This document shows, piece by piece, positions 1 through 8,033 of a stretch of DNA of 23,768 bases. The notes under the pieces are model-generated. The model saw only the letters and a list, made by a program, of their open reading frames with translations, was not told where the DNA came from and made no database searches. Every line of letters begins with the position of its first letter. The stretch's first letter is position 1. A program made the translations under genes and the position numbers. The DNA comes from CAIYPH01 sp043744375 (GTDB taxonomy: Bacteria; Pseudomonadota; Alphaproteobacteria; Acetobacterales; Acetobacteraceae): NCBI GenBank assembly GCA_043744375.1, contig JAYTUU010000083.1, forward strand, positions 1 to 23,768, in the 5' to 3' direction.

Positions 1-6
1 GGGTTT

Positions 7-49
7 CCAAAGGCCCTCGGCCTTTGGCGGGTCGAGGGCAGAGCCCTCG
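7..49. terminator. Double-hairpin element downstream of acnA
   Basis: Two perfect inverted repeats lie back to back. The first has a 9-bp stem (CCAAAGGCC / GGCCTTTGG, positions 7-15 and 19-27) with a 3-nt loop. The second has a 7-bp stem (CGAGGGC / GCCCTCG, 33-39 and 43-49) with a 3-nt loop. They lie 41 nt beyond the acnA stop codon. Neither is followed by a clear T-run in either direction, so a classical intrinsic terminator is not proven. The form (paired GC-rich hairpins between genes) also fits a dispersed palindromic repeat. No second copy is visible in this window. Confidence 0.45.
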
Positions 50-89
50 CCTTCCTTATGTTAGCGCATATGGCCGGGGGCCCTTAACC

Positions 90-2783
90 TTACGCCGCCT
101 TCGCCATCTCCCGCAGCACGTAATGCAGAATGCCGCCATGGCGATAATAGCTCACCTCATCCAGCGTATCGACGCGGCACAGCACCGACACCGTATCGAT
201 CACCCCATTGGCGCGATGGATGACCAGCGACAGATCCATCCCCGGCCGCAGCCCGTCCAGCCCGGTGATGTCCAGCGTCTCGTCGCCCGTCAGCGCGAGC
301 GACTTGCGGTCCATCCCGTCCTTGAACGTCAGCGGCAGCACGCCCATGCCAACGAGGTTGGAGCGATGGATGCGCTCGAAGCTCTCCACGATCACCGCCT
401 TCACGCCCAGCAGCATCGTGCCCTTCGCCGCCCAGTCGCGCGACGATCCGGTGCCGTATTCCTTGCCGCCGATGACGACGAGCGGGGTTTCCGACTTCGC
501 GTACTCCATCGCCGCATCATAGATCGCCAGTTGCTTGGTAGCCCCGGCCACCCGCGTCATGCCGCCTTCGACGCCGGCGAGCATTTCATTCTTGATGCGG
601 ATATTGGCAAAGGTGCCGCGCATCATGATCTCGTGGTTACCGCGCCGCGCGCCGTAGCTGTTGAAATCCTTCGCCAAAATCTGCCGCTCGCCGAGATACT
701 CCCCGGCGGGCGAAGTCTTGCGGATGTTGCCGGCGGGCGAGATATGATCGGTCGTGATGGAATCCCCGAGCACCGCCAGAATACGCGCGCCGCGAATATC
801 CCCGGTCGGCTTCGGTTCCATCGTGATGCCCTCGAAATAGGGCGGATTCTTCACGTAGGTCGACCCATCCGACCAGCCATAGGTGGCCGACCCCGTCTCA
901 ACCCCAATCGCCTGCCACTGCTTCGGCCCCTTGAACACCTCGCCGTAGCGCTTGAGGAACTGCTCCCGCGTCAGGCAGGACGCCACGAGATCGGTGATTT
1001 CCTTGTTGGTCGGCCAGATATCGCGCAGATAGACCGGCGTGCCGTCCTTGGAGGTGCCGATCGGCGCCGTCGTGATGTTCTCGGTGATCTTGCCGAGCAG
1101 CGCGTAGGCCACCACCAGCGGCGGCGAGGCGAGATAATTGGCGCGCACGTTGGCGTGCACGCGCCCCTCGAAATTGCGGTTGCCCGACAACACCGAGACG
1201 GCAACAAGCTTGTTGTCCTCGATGGCATCAACAATCGCGTCCTCCAGCGGGCCGGAATTGCCAATGCACGTCGTGCAGCCATAGCCGACCGTGTTGAACC
1301 CGAGCGCGTCCAGATCGGCGGTCAGCCCGGCGCGATCGAGATACTCGGTCACCACCTGCGAACCCGGCGCCAGCGAGGTCTTCACCCACGGCTTCGGCGT
1401 CAGCCCGAGCGCGCGTGCCTTGCGCGCAACGAGGCCGGCGGCCACCATCACATAGGGGTTCGACGTATTGGTGCACGAGGTGATCGCCGCGATCACCACA
1501 TCCCCGTGCGTCAGCTCGTAGTTCGTGCCCTCGACCTTCACCTTGGTGCCGATGTCGTTCGCCGCCACGCCCAGGCTCTTGGTCAACTCGGACGCAAACG
1601 CCGTCGAGGCGTCCTTCAGCAGCACCCGATCCTGCGGCCGCTTCGGCCCGGCGAGCGACGGCTCGACGGTGGACATGTCGAGTTCCAGCGTGTCCGTGAA
1701 CACCGGATCGGGCGTCGACGCATCGGTCCACATCCCCTGCGCCTGGCAATACGCCTTCACCAGCGCGATGCGCGCGGTATCGCGCCCGGACAGATGCAGA
1801 TAGTCGAGCGTCACCTGATCGACCGGGAAGAACCCGCAGGTAGCTCCATATTCCGGCGCCATGTTGGCAATCGTCGCGCGATCCGCGAGCGACATCTCCT
1901 GCAATCCCGGCCCGTAGAATTCGACAAACTTCCCGACAACGCCCTTCTTGCGAAGCATCTGCGTCACGGTGAGCACCAGATCCGTCGCCGTCGCGCCCTC
2001 CGGCAGGCGGCCGGTGAGACGAAAACCAATGACATCGGGGATCAGCATGGCGATCGGCTGCCCGAGCATCGCCGCCTCCGCCTCGATCCCGCCGACGCCC
2101 CAGCCGAGCACGCCCATGCCGTTCACCATGGTGGTGTGGCTGTCCGTGCCATAGAGCGTGTCCGGATAGGCGTAGGTGGTGCCATCGAGATCGGCCGTCC
2201 ACACGGCTTGCGCGAGGTATTCGAGGTTCACCTGGTGGCAGATGCCCGTCCCCGGCGGCACCACGCGGAAATTATCGAACGCCGTCTGCCCCCAGCGCAG
2301 GAACGTATAGCGCTCGCCATTGCGCTCGAACTCGACGTCGACGTTCTTCTGCTCGCTATCGGCCGTCGCGGAGAAATCCACCATCACGGAGTGGTCGATC
2401 ACCAGATCGACCGGCACCAGCGGATTCACCTTCTGCGGATCCCCGCCAAGCCGCAGAATCCCATCGCGCATGGCGGCCAGATCGACCACCGCCGGCACCC
2501 CGGTAAAATCCTGCATCAGAATGCGCGCCGGCTTGAACGGCACTTCCTGCGTCGAGGACGCCTTGACCAGCCAGCCCGCGACAGACTTCGCGTCCTCGAC
2601 CGTATAGGCCGCGCCATCCTCGAAGCGCAGCACGTTCTCCAGCAGCACCTTGAGGCTGACCGGCAGCCGCGCAATATCGCCGATCGTCTTCGCCGCCTCG
2701 GGCAGCGAGAAATACGTGTAGGTTTTGCCCTGCACGGTCAGCGTGCGGCGCGTCTTCAGGCTGTCCTGCCCGACTGACTTCAT
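90..2783 (-). CDS. acnA: Aconitate hydratase, AcnA/IRP1 type
   Basis: Interconverts citrate and isocitrate through cis-aconitate in the cytosolic TCA cycle, using a [4Fe-4S] cluster. The 897-residue length fits the AcnA family (E. coli AcnA is about 890). The cluster ligands are visible as Cys437 in TSCTNTSNP and Cys503/Cys506 in YGCTTCIGNSGP. Other conserved AcnA stretches are QDFTGVPAVVDLAAMR (residues 91-106) and YGTDSHTTMVNGMGVLGWGVGG (from 211). The C-terminal swivel domain shows GDSITTDHISPAG and GKEYGTGSSRDWAAKG. It is divergent from ccmA, a neighbourhood I recall from other alphaproteobacteria. The annotated ATG (2781-2783) has no good Shine-Dalgarno sequence. A near-duplicate of the start region lies 17 nt upstream and does have one (see the separate entry). 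Identification is secure; the exact start is less so. Confidence 0.98.
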   Translation of the reverse strand: MKSVGQDSLKTRRTLTVQGKTYTYFSLPEAAKTIGDIARLPVSLKVLLENVLRFEDGAAYTVEDAKSVAGWLVKASSTQEVPFKPARILMQDFTGVPAVVDLAAMRDGILRLGGDPQKVNPLVPVDLVIDHSVMVDFSATADSEQKNVDVEFERNGERYTFLRWGQTAFDNFRVVPPGTGICHQVNLEYLAQAVWTADLDGTTYAYPDTLYGTDSHTTMVNGMGVLGWGVGGIEAEAAMLGQPIAMLIPDVIGFRLTGRLPEGATATDLVLTVTQMLRKKGVVGKFVEFYGPGLQEMSLADRATIANMAPEYGATCGFFPVDQVTLDYLHLSGRDTARIALVKAYCQAQGMWTDASTPDPVFTDTLELDMSTVEPSLAGPKRPQDRVLLKDASTAFASELTKSLGVAANDIGTKVKVEGTNYELTHGDVVIAAITSCTNTSNPYVMVAAGLVARKARALGLTPKPWVKTSLAPGSQVVTEYLDRAGLTADLDALGFNTVGYGCTTCIGNSGPLEDAIVDAIEDNKLVAVSVLSGNRNFEGRVHANVRANYLASPPLVVAYALLGKITENITTAPIGTSKDGTPVYLRDIWPTNKEITDLVASCLTREQFLKRYGEVFKGPKQWQAIGVETGSATYGWSDGSTYVKNPPYFEGITMEPKPTGDIRGARILAVLGDSITTDHISPAGNIRKTSPAGEYLGERQILAKDFNSYGARRGNHEIMMRGTFANIRIKNEMLAGVEGGMTRVAGATKQLAIYDAAMEYAKSETPLVVIGGKEYGTGSSRDWAAKGTMLLGVKAVIVESFERIHRSNLVGMGVLPLTFKDGMDRKSLALTGDETLDITGLDGLRPGMDLSLVIHRANGVIDTVSVLCRVDTLDEVSYYRHGGILHYVLREMAKAA

Positions 2784-2800
2784 GACCCGAGTGACTTCAT
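2780..2800 (-). promoter_or_regulatory. Six-codon leader ORF coupled to the acnA start
   Basis: On the minus strand an ATG at 2798-2800 opens a six-codon frame (MKSLGS). Its TGA stop (2780-2782) overlaps the acnA ATG as ATGA. It is preceded by AGAGG with 8-nt spacing, a better ribosome-binding site than anything in front of the acnA ATG. The 17 nt from this ATG match the first 17 nt of acnA at 14 of 17 positions, so it looks like a tandem duplication of the start region. It could be a translational-coupling leader or a recent accident; function is inferred. Confidence 0.4.
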
Positions 2801-2880
2801 GACAAGGTGCCTCTGTGATGACGCGTGTCTGTTACAGTGGCCGGGCTTAAACCATAGTTGACGCGCGCCCGCAAACCTGT

Positions 2881-2933
2881 GGCGCCAGAGTGGCGGCGGC
2901 AGAGTGGCGGCGCCAGAGTGCGGCGGCTGAGTG
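2881..2933 (+). repeat. Imperfect 14-nt tandem repeat upstream of ccmA
   Basis: About four head-to-tail copies of a 14-nt unit, best form GGCGGCGCCAGAGT (2906-2919). The others are a partial copy at 2881-2891, GGCGGCGGCAGAGT at 2892-2905 and a degenerate copy at 2920-2933. The array sits between the divergent acnA and ccmA genes and ends just before the ccmA ribosome-binding site. No role can be read from it. Confidence 0.7.
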
Positions 2934-2949
2934 ATTGTTGGGAGGGTGC

Positions 2950-3537
2950 GTGCTGCAAGCCGAAAAGCTGGCCGCGTTTCGTGGCGAGCGTCTGGTGTTC
3001 GAGGGGATCAGCTTCACACTCCCCCCCGGCGGCGCCTTGCTGCTGACCGGGGCGAACGGATCGGGCAAATCCACCCTGCTGCGGCTGCTCGCGGGCCTGC
3101 TGCGCCCGGCCGCCGGCCGCCTGCTGTTCGACGGCACGGACAGCCTCGCCGATTTCGCCGAACATGCCGGCCGCGTCGCCTATGTCGGCCATCTCGACGC
3201 CATCAAGCCCGGCCTGACGGTGGCGGAAAACCTGGCCTACTGGGGTTCCTGGTCCGCCGTGCAAACGGCCCTCGAAGTCTACGATCTCCGCCGCCTGTCC
3301 GACCTTCCCGCGCGCATGCTCTCCGCCGGCCAGCGCCGCCGCCTCGCCCTCACCCGCCTCGAACTCACCTGGGCACCGATCTGGCTACTCGACGAACCGA
3401 CCCTGGGTCTCGACGCCGCCTCGGTCGCCACCTTCGGCGAGCGCCTGGAAGCCCACCGCATCGGCCAGGGCTGCGTCATCGCCGCCACCCATCTGCCACT
3501 GCCGCTGCCCGACGCCGGCGAATTGTCGCTGGCATGA
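2950..3537 (+). CDS. ccmA: Cytochrome c maturation ABC exporter, ATP-binding subunit CcmA
   Basis: ATPase of the CcmABCD complex, which uses ATP to release holo-CcmE haem chaperone on the inner membrane. At 195 residues it has the short length typical of CcmA. Visible motifs are Walker A GANGSGKST (34-42), ABC signature LSAGQRRRLALTR, Walker B IWLLDEPTLGLD and the switch histidine in AATH. Start choice: an in-frame TGA at 2932-2934 limits the options to two TTG codons, GTG 2950 and CTG 2953. A GGAGGG at 2941-2946 lies downstream of the TTGs, so GTG 2950 is preferred although the spacing is short. The gene is followed 10 nt later by ccmB. The call rests on motifs plus the ccmB partner. Confidence 0.93.
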   Translation: MLQAEKLAAFRGERLVFEGISFTLPPGGALLLTGANGSGKSTLLRLLAGLLRPAAGRLLFDGTDSLADFAEHAGRVAYVGHLDAIKPGLTVAENLAYWGSWSAVQTALEVYDLRRLSDLPARMLSAGQRRRLALTRLELTWAPIWLLDEPTLGLDAASVATFGERLEAHRIGQGCVIAATHLPLPLPDAGELSLA

Positions 3538-3547
3538 GGCGGGGCGC

Positions 3548-4204
3548 ATGAAAAACCTCCTCGCCCGCGAACTGCGCCTCTCCCTGCGCCATGGCAGCGA
3601 CACCCTGGCCGCCCTGCTGTTCTTCCTCCTCGCCGTCAGCCTGTTCCCCCTCGCCATCGGCCCGGCGCCGGAAACCCTCGGCCGCATCGCCCCCGGCGTG
3701 ATCTGGGTTTGCGCCCTGCTCGCGGCCCTCCTCCCCCTCGACCGCCTGTTCGGCGCGGAACTGGAAGACGGCTCGCTCGACCTGCTGCTGCTCTCCGGCC
3801 TGCATCCGGCCACTTTGGCCGCCGGCAAGGCCACCGGGCACTGGCTGGTCACCGGCCTGCCGCTGCTGCTCGCCGCCGCCCCCCTCGCGGTGATGCTGCG
3901 CATGCCCGAGGAGGCCATTCCCATTTTGCTCGCCGCCCTGCTGCCGGGCACGCTGATCCTCTCCCTGCTCGGCACCACCGCCGCCGCCATCGTGCTCGGC
4001 GCCCGCCGCGGCGGCGTGCTGCTCCCGCTGCTGATCCTGCCCCTCGCCGCCCCCGTGCTGATCTTCGGCGTCGCCGCGGCCGACGCGGCTGCGGCCGGCA
4101 TGACCGCCCGCCCGCATCTGCTCCTGCTCGCCGCCGGTCTCGCCGGCGCCCTGCCGCTCTGCCTGCTCGCCGCCGGAACCGCCCTGCGCGGCGCCGCCGA
4201 ATAG
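3548..4204 (+). CDS. ccmB: Cytochrome c maturation ABC exporter, membrane subunit CcmB
   Basis: Inner-membrane partner of CcmA in the haem-handling CcmABCD complex. It has 218 residues, the usual CcmB length, with about six hydrophobic segments (roughly 20-40, 47-66, 95-120, 124-147, 154-172 and 189-211). The LFGAELEDGSLDLLLLSG stretch between the second and third segments is characteristic of CcmB. It starts 10 nt after ccmA and is presumably co-transcribed. The usual followers ccmC, ccmD and ccmG/dsbE are absent: the next gene converges from the other strand and ends 4 nt away. So the rest of the system must be elsewhere. Confidence 0.92.
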   Translation: MKNLLARELRLSLRHGSDTLAALLFFLLAVSLFPLAIGPAPETLGRIAPGVIWVCALLAALLPLDRLFGAELEDGSLDLLLLSGLHPATLAAGKATGHWLVTGLPLLLAAAPLAVMLRMPEEAIPILLAALLPGTLILSLLGTTAAAIVLGARRGGVLLPLLILPLAAPVLIFGVAAADAAAAGMTARPHLLLLAAGLAGALPLCLLAAGTALRGAAE

Positions 4205-4208
4205 CGCA

Positions 4209-5849
4209 TCACATCGGCCGGTCGGCCCGGCGATAGACCACAATCCCCTCACGCGGCCCGATCGCCCCACCACCCCAACTGACGAAACGCCCGACCATCC
4301 CGTCCTGGACATACGACTCCGCCAGCGCCTCATGCACCCGCGCGAATATGGCGGCACCCTCCTTGATCGCCAGCGTCTGCCCCGGCTGCCACGCCTGCGC
4401 CACCACGATGAATGCCGGCCGCTGTGCCAGGATCGCCGCAATCTCGCGCGCGCCATCGACCGGCGCATAGCCCGCCCAGAGATGCGGCACGAAGGCGAAC
4501 CGCGTCGGCGGCCGCTGCCCCGCCGCCTGGTAGACCCCGAGAATCGGCCCGCCAAACACGAATATCCGCTCCCCCGGCCGCAACCGCTCGCGCAGCCCGG
4601 CGCCCACGGTGGCACTGGGATCACCCCAATGCGCCGCACCCCCATGCCGTCGCATCAGAACCTCCATCGCGACGACGAAAGGTTGCGCAAGGCCCGGGCC
4701 GACCGACACGCCGATCAGCAGCGCCGCGCCGATCGCCAGCCCAATCCGCCACCGTCCAACCGGCAACCACCCGAGGCGCGTGAGCGCGGCACCCAGCCGC
4801 ACGACCCCGAAAGCACTCGCCAGTGCCATCGGCGCCAGCACCTGCAACATCATGTGATCGGCAAACCGCCGCAGCGCCAACAACGCCAGAACCGCGCCGG
4901 CAAGCCAGAGCAGCACCACCAGCAACCCGCGCCGTGATACCGCCGAACCGGGCAGCATCGCCGCCGGCACCGCCAACGCCGCACCCACCACCAACGGCGC
5001 CACCTGCCGCAACAGGAACGGCACCCCCGCGAGGCCCAACGGCGCGTCGCCCGTCAACAGCCCGCCATTCGCCGCGATATTCGCCCCGACCCAATCCTCC
5101 CATCGCCCCGCCCCGGCAAACCACAGCAGCACCGCCACGCTCGGCATGACCAACCCGGCGACCGCCGCCAGCGTCACCGGATCACGCCAGATCGGTCGCC
5201 GCCAGGACGGCCAGACCAGCGCCGCCGCCACCACAAATGCCGGCCACTCGAACAGCGCATTGTATTTCACCTGCAACGCCGCCCCCAGCAACGCCCCGGC
5301 AACACCCCCGAGCACGGTGCCGGCACGTCCCTCGCGCCCGACCGCCTGCAACAGCAGCCACAGCCCGGCAATGTTCAGCGGCCCGAAAAACAGCTCGGAA
5401 TTCACCCCGTTGCCGCCATTGCGTACCGAGAACAGGATATACAGCACCCCGGCGATCCCACCGATCAACCGGCCAGATCCGCGCAGCATGGGCGCGAACA
5501 GCATGCGCGCAATCCCGGCCAGGCAATACGCCCCCGCCCCCACCGCCAGGCTCGCCGCCAGCCGCGTCGCCAGCACCGGATTAACCGGCATCGCCTGCGC
5601 CGCCGCATGGATCAGGAACAGCCCGACCGGCTTGCGATCCCAGATGCCCACATACGGCATCTCGCCACCCAGCACGCTCGCCCCGATCAGCCGATAAAGC
5701 GCCTCATCCCAGTTCAGATCGATGAACAGCATTGCGGGCGCGCGCCACAGCACCGCACCCAGCAGAAAGCCCACAAGACCAATCATCCGCCGTTCGATAC
5801 GCGCACCCAGTTCCAACCACGCAACAATACCCGCGCCCCGTGCCGACAT
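4209..5849 (-). CDS. Integral membrane GT-C glycosyltransferase (GT39/ArnT-like)
   Basis: A 546-residue multi-pass protein with roughly ten to twelve hydrophobic helices and a soluble C-terminal tail. The first extracytoplasmic loop carries the acidic motif DLNWDEALY (44-52; Asp48-Glu49), followed by IWDRKPVG (69-76). This matches the GT-C fold of PMT/ArnT-like enzymes, which transfer sugars from polyprenyl-phosphate donors to protein, lipid or polysaccharide on the periplasmic face. The C-terminal part contains a soluble-looking segment (ERIFVFGGPILGVYQAAG). Acceptor and sugar cannot be told. It is the last gene of the protease / two-component cluster, 15 nt after the histidine kinase stop, and ends 4 nt from the convergent ccmB stop. 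No strong ribosome-binding site is seen, and Met22 is an alternative start. Confidence 0.75.
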   Translation of the reverse strand: MSARGAGIVAWLELGARIERRMIGLVGFLLGAVLWRAPAMLFIDLNWDEALYRLIGASVLGGEMPYVGIWDRKPVGLFLIHAAAQAMPVNPVLATRLAASLAVGAGAYCLAGIARMLFAPMLRGSGRLIGGIAGVLYILFSVRNGGNGVNSELFFGPLNIAGLWLLLQAVGREGRAGTVLGGVAGALLGAALQVKYNALFEWPAFVVAAALVWPSWRRPIWRDPVTLAAVAGLVMPSVAVLLWFAGAGRWEDWVGANIAANGGLLTGDAPLGLAGVPFLLRQVAPLVVGAALAVPAAMLPGSAVSRRGLLVVLLWLAGAVLALLALRRFADHMMLQVLAPMALASAFGVVRLGAALTRLGWLPVGRWRIGLAIGAALLIGVSVGPGLAQPFVVAMEVLMRRHGGAAHWGDPSATVGAGLRERLRPGERIFVFGGPILGVYQAAGQRPPTRFAFVPHLWAGYAPVDGAREIAAILAQRPAFIVVAQAWQPGQTLAIKEGAAIFARVHEALAESYVQDGMVGRFVSWGGGAIGPREGIVVYRRADRPM

Positions 5850-5864
5850 GCAACACCGCCGCCT

Positions 5865-7295
5865 TCAGCCCTCGACCGCCCCCAAATGCACCACCGCACG
5901 CAGCCCGGGCGCGTTGTCCTCCAGCGTCAACACCCCGCCATGCAGATGCGCCACCGCCTCCACCAGCGACAATCCCAGCCCCGAACCCGGCGTGCTGCGC
6001 GCCCGCTCGGCACGGAAAAACCGCTCCGTCGCCCGCGCCCGATCCGCCGGCGCCATGCCACCGCCTTCATCGGCCACGACAATCCGTACCCCCGACGCCA
6101 CCGCCGCCGCCTGCAACCGCACCACCCCACCCTCCGGCGAGAACTTCAACGCATTGTCGAGCAGGTTCGCCACCGCCTGCTGCACCATGTCCCGGTCACC
6201 GAACGCCGGCAGCGCCGCGGGAATATCGGTCTCGATCCGCTGCCCCTGCGCCTCCGCCACCGCCTCATACAACTCCACCATGTCCTGCAGCACCGGCGCC
6301 AGATCGAACGCCGCAAACGCCGAACGCCGAGACCCCGCCTCGATCTCCGAAATCCGCAACAACGCCTGGAACACCGCAACCACCGCATCCAGATCGGCCT
6401 GCGCCCGCTCGATCGCGGCCCGCAAATCCTCCGGCCCCGTCGCATGCGCCGCCGCATCCTCCAGCCGCATCCGCGCCCGCGTGATCGGCGTGCGCAGATC
6501 ATGCGCGATCGCGTTGGACACCTGGCGCACCCCATCCATCAGCCGGCCGATCCGCTCAAGCATGTCGTTGATCGACACGGCAAGCAGATCGAACTCGTCG
6601 CCATGCCCGGTCACCCGCACCCGCCGCGTGAGGTCCCCCGCACTGATCGCCGCCGCCGTCGCGGTCACATCGGCAATCGTCGCGCGAAACAATATCCGCA
6701 CCGCCCAGGCGCCGAGACTGCCCAGCGCCAACGCCACCCCGGCCGCCCACAACATTGCATCCGCCAGCATCTGCCGCAGCTGCGACTTGCTCTCCACATC
6801 GCGCCCAACCAGCAAATAAAAGCCGTTCGCCAGATCGTAGCGATGCATCTTCGCCAAACCCGCCCGGCCGGCACGCTGCAATTCAACCTCCCCCGCGGTC
6901 GTGTCCATGGTAAAACTGGCCGGCCAGGCGTCCAGATTGCCAGCCACCCGCCGCATCGCGGAATCGACCAACAAGTAGATCGCATCGTCATCCACATTGC
7001 CGTCGATACGCTGCCGAACGGTCTCCACCAGCGACACAAGACCACCATCGCTGTAGTGCTCGGCCAAGCCCTGCGCATCCGCCTCGATCGCGGAGTCCGT
7101 CTGCCGCTCCAGCAACCCCGCCGTCGACCACCACAGAAACGCCGCCAACGCCAGCGCACTGATGCTGAACAAGCCCGCGTAGATCACCCCAAAGCGCAGC
7201 CCAGCCGAACGGAACAACCGCTCGAAATACCCAGGCTCCGGCGACACCAACGGCGCCGGCAACACCCGCGGCGAAGATCCCTCCACGGTCGTCAT
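5865..7295 (-). CDS. Two-component sensor histidine kinase
   Basis: A 476-residue membrane sensor kinase. TM1 is near 33-55, then a periplasmic sensor domain (about 58-177), TM2 near 178-201 and a HAMP linker (about 199-250). The dimerisation/phosphoacceptor helix has SNAIAHDLRTPITR with the phosphorylated His265. The catalytic domain has N box QQAVANLLDNALKFSP (372-387), G1 DEGGGM (409-414) and G2 GSGLGLSLV (437-445). It resembles the HisKA/HATPase kinases that partner OmpR-type regulators; the signal is not identifiable. It lies downstream of its regulator, separated by 49 nt that include a hairpin directly in front of its start codon. No clear Shine-Dalgarno sequence is seen. Confidence 0.95.
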   Translation of the reverse strand: MTTVEGSSPRVLPAPLVSPEPGYFERLFRSAGLRFGVIYAGLFSISALALAAFLWWSTAGLLERQTDSAIEADAQGLAEHYSDGGLVSLVETVRQRIDGNVDDDAIYLLVDSAMRRVAGNLDAWPASFTMDTTAGEVELQRAGRAGLAKMHRYDLANGFYLLVGRDVESKSQLRQMLADAMLWAAGVALALGSLGAWAVRILFRATIADVTATAAAISAGDLTRRVRVTGHGDEFDLLAVSINDMLERIGRLMDGVRQVSNAIAHDLRTPITRARMRLEDAAAHATGPEDLRAAIERAQADLDAVVAVFQALLRISEIEAGSRRSAFAAFDLAPVLQDMVELYEAVAEAQGQRIETDIPAALPAFGDRDMVQQAVANLLDNALKFSPEGGVVRLQAAAVASGVRIVVADEGGGMAPADRARATERFFRAERARSTPGSGLGLSLVEAVAHLHGGVLTLEDNAPGLRAVVHLGAVEG

Positions 7296-7296
7296 C

Positions 7297-7310
7297 GCGA
7301 AGGGCTTCGC
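7297..7310 (-). promoter_or_regulatory. Hairpin covering the ribosome-binding region of the histidine kinase
   Basis: GCGAAG-GG-CTTCGC is a perfect inverted repeat (6 bp with a 2-nt loop, or 5 bp with a 4-nt loop). It ends one base before the kinase ATG on the minus strand. In the mRNA it would fold over the place where a ribosome-binding site should lie. A role in keeping kinase synthesis below that of the regulator is an inference. Confidence 0.4.
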
Positions 7311-7344
7311 AATATTGGTTTAGGGAAGCAAGGCTCCGCCGAAA

Positions 7345-8031
7345 TCACGGCGTGTCCGGCGCCAGCATATACCCCGCGTTGCGCACCGTATGGATCAGCG
7401 GCGTCGGATACGGCTTGTCGACCTTCTGCCGCAGCCGCGAGACGTGCACGTCGATCACGTTGGTTTGCGGATCGAAATGGTAGTCCCACACCCCCTCCAG
7501 CAGCATGGTGCGGGTCACCACCTGGCCGGCATGGCGCATCAGATATTCGAGCAGCCGGAACTCCCGCGGCTGCAAGTCGACCTTCAGGCCGCCTCGCCTC
7601 ACCCCGCGTGACAGCAGGTCCATTTCCAGATCGGCCACGACCAGCTTCGTCGTCGGCCCCGTCTCGGCCCGCCCCCGCCGCGACAACGCCTCGACGCGCG
7701 CCAGCAGTTCGGCGAACGCGAACGGCTTGGTCATGTAGTCATCGCCGCCCGCCTTCAGCCCCTTGACCCGGTCATCGACCTGCGCCAGCGCCGAGAGAAA
7801 CAGCACCGGCGTGTTGTTGCCCTGCCCGCGCAGCGTCTCCAGCAGCTTCAGCCCGTCCACTCCGCCCGGCAGCATCCGGTCCAGGATGATCGCATCGAAC
7901 GTTTCGCTCACCGCCATGAACAGCCCGTCCCGCCCGGTGCCGGCGTGTTCCACCACGTGGCCGGCTTCCTTCAATCCCTTGACGACGAAGCCGGCGACGT
8001 CCTTGTCGTCCTCGACCACCAGGATGCGCAT
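7345..8031 (-). CDS. OmpR/PhoB-type response regulator
   Basis: A 228-residue DNA-binding regulator. The receiver domain (about 1-118) has the acidic pair in VVEDDKD, phosphoacceptor Asp51 in IILDRMLPG and conserved Lys102 in MTKPF. The C-terminal winged helix (about 130-226) has LLEYLMRHAGQVVTRTMLLEGVWDYHFDPQTNVIDVHVSRLR, typical of OmpR_C, given here only as a landmark from residue 182 onward. Start choice: a TTG at 8035-8037 is possible, but ATG 8029-8031 is preferred because GAGGAGAG lies 6 nt upstream. The preceding protease gene stops 2 nt before this ATG, so the two are probably translationally coupled. The partner kinase follows. Target genes are unknown, but the operon suggests envelope stress control. 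Confidence 0.95.
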   Translation of the reverse strand: MRILVVEDDKDVAGFVVKGLKEAGHVVEHAGTGRDGLFMAVSETFDAIILDRMLPGGVDGLKLLETLRGQGNNTPVLFLSALAQVDDRVKGLKAGGDDYMTKPFAFAELLARVEALSRRGRAETGPTTKLVVADLEMDLLSRGVRRGGLKVDLQPREFRLLEYLMRHAGQVVTRTMLLEGVWDYHFDPQTNVIDVHVSRLRQKVDKPYPTPLIHTVRNAGYMLAPDTP

Positions 8032-8033
8032 GC

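Noticed and set aside
24..2777. A 917-codon open frame on the plus strand opposite acnA
   Set aside because: It is a His/Arg/Gln-rich shadow produced by GC-rich third positions. The opposite strand holds an intact aconitase with all catalytic cysteines.
2858..2886. TTGACG at 2858-2863 as a -35 box for ccmA
   Set aside because: No -10-like hexamer lies 16-18 nt downstream; the sequence there is GGCGCC.
5607..7766. A 719-codon plus-strand frame spanning the glycosyltransferase, kinase and regulator genes
   Set aside because: It has no recognisable motif and crosses three real genes; it is an antisense artefact of composition.
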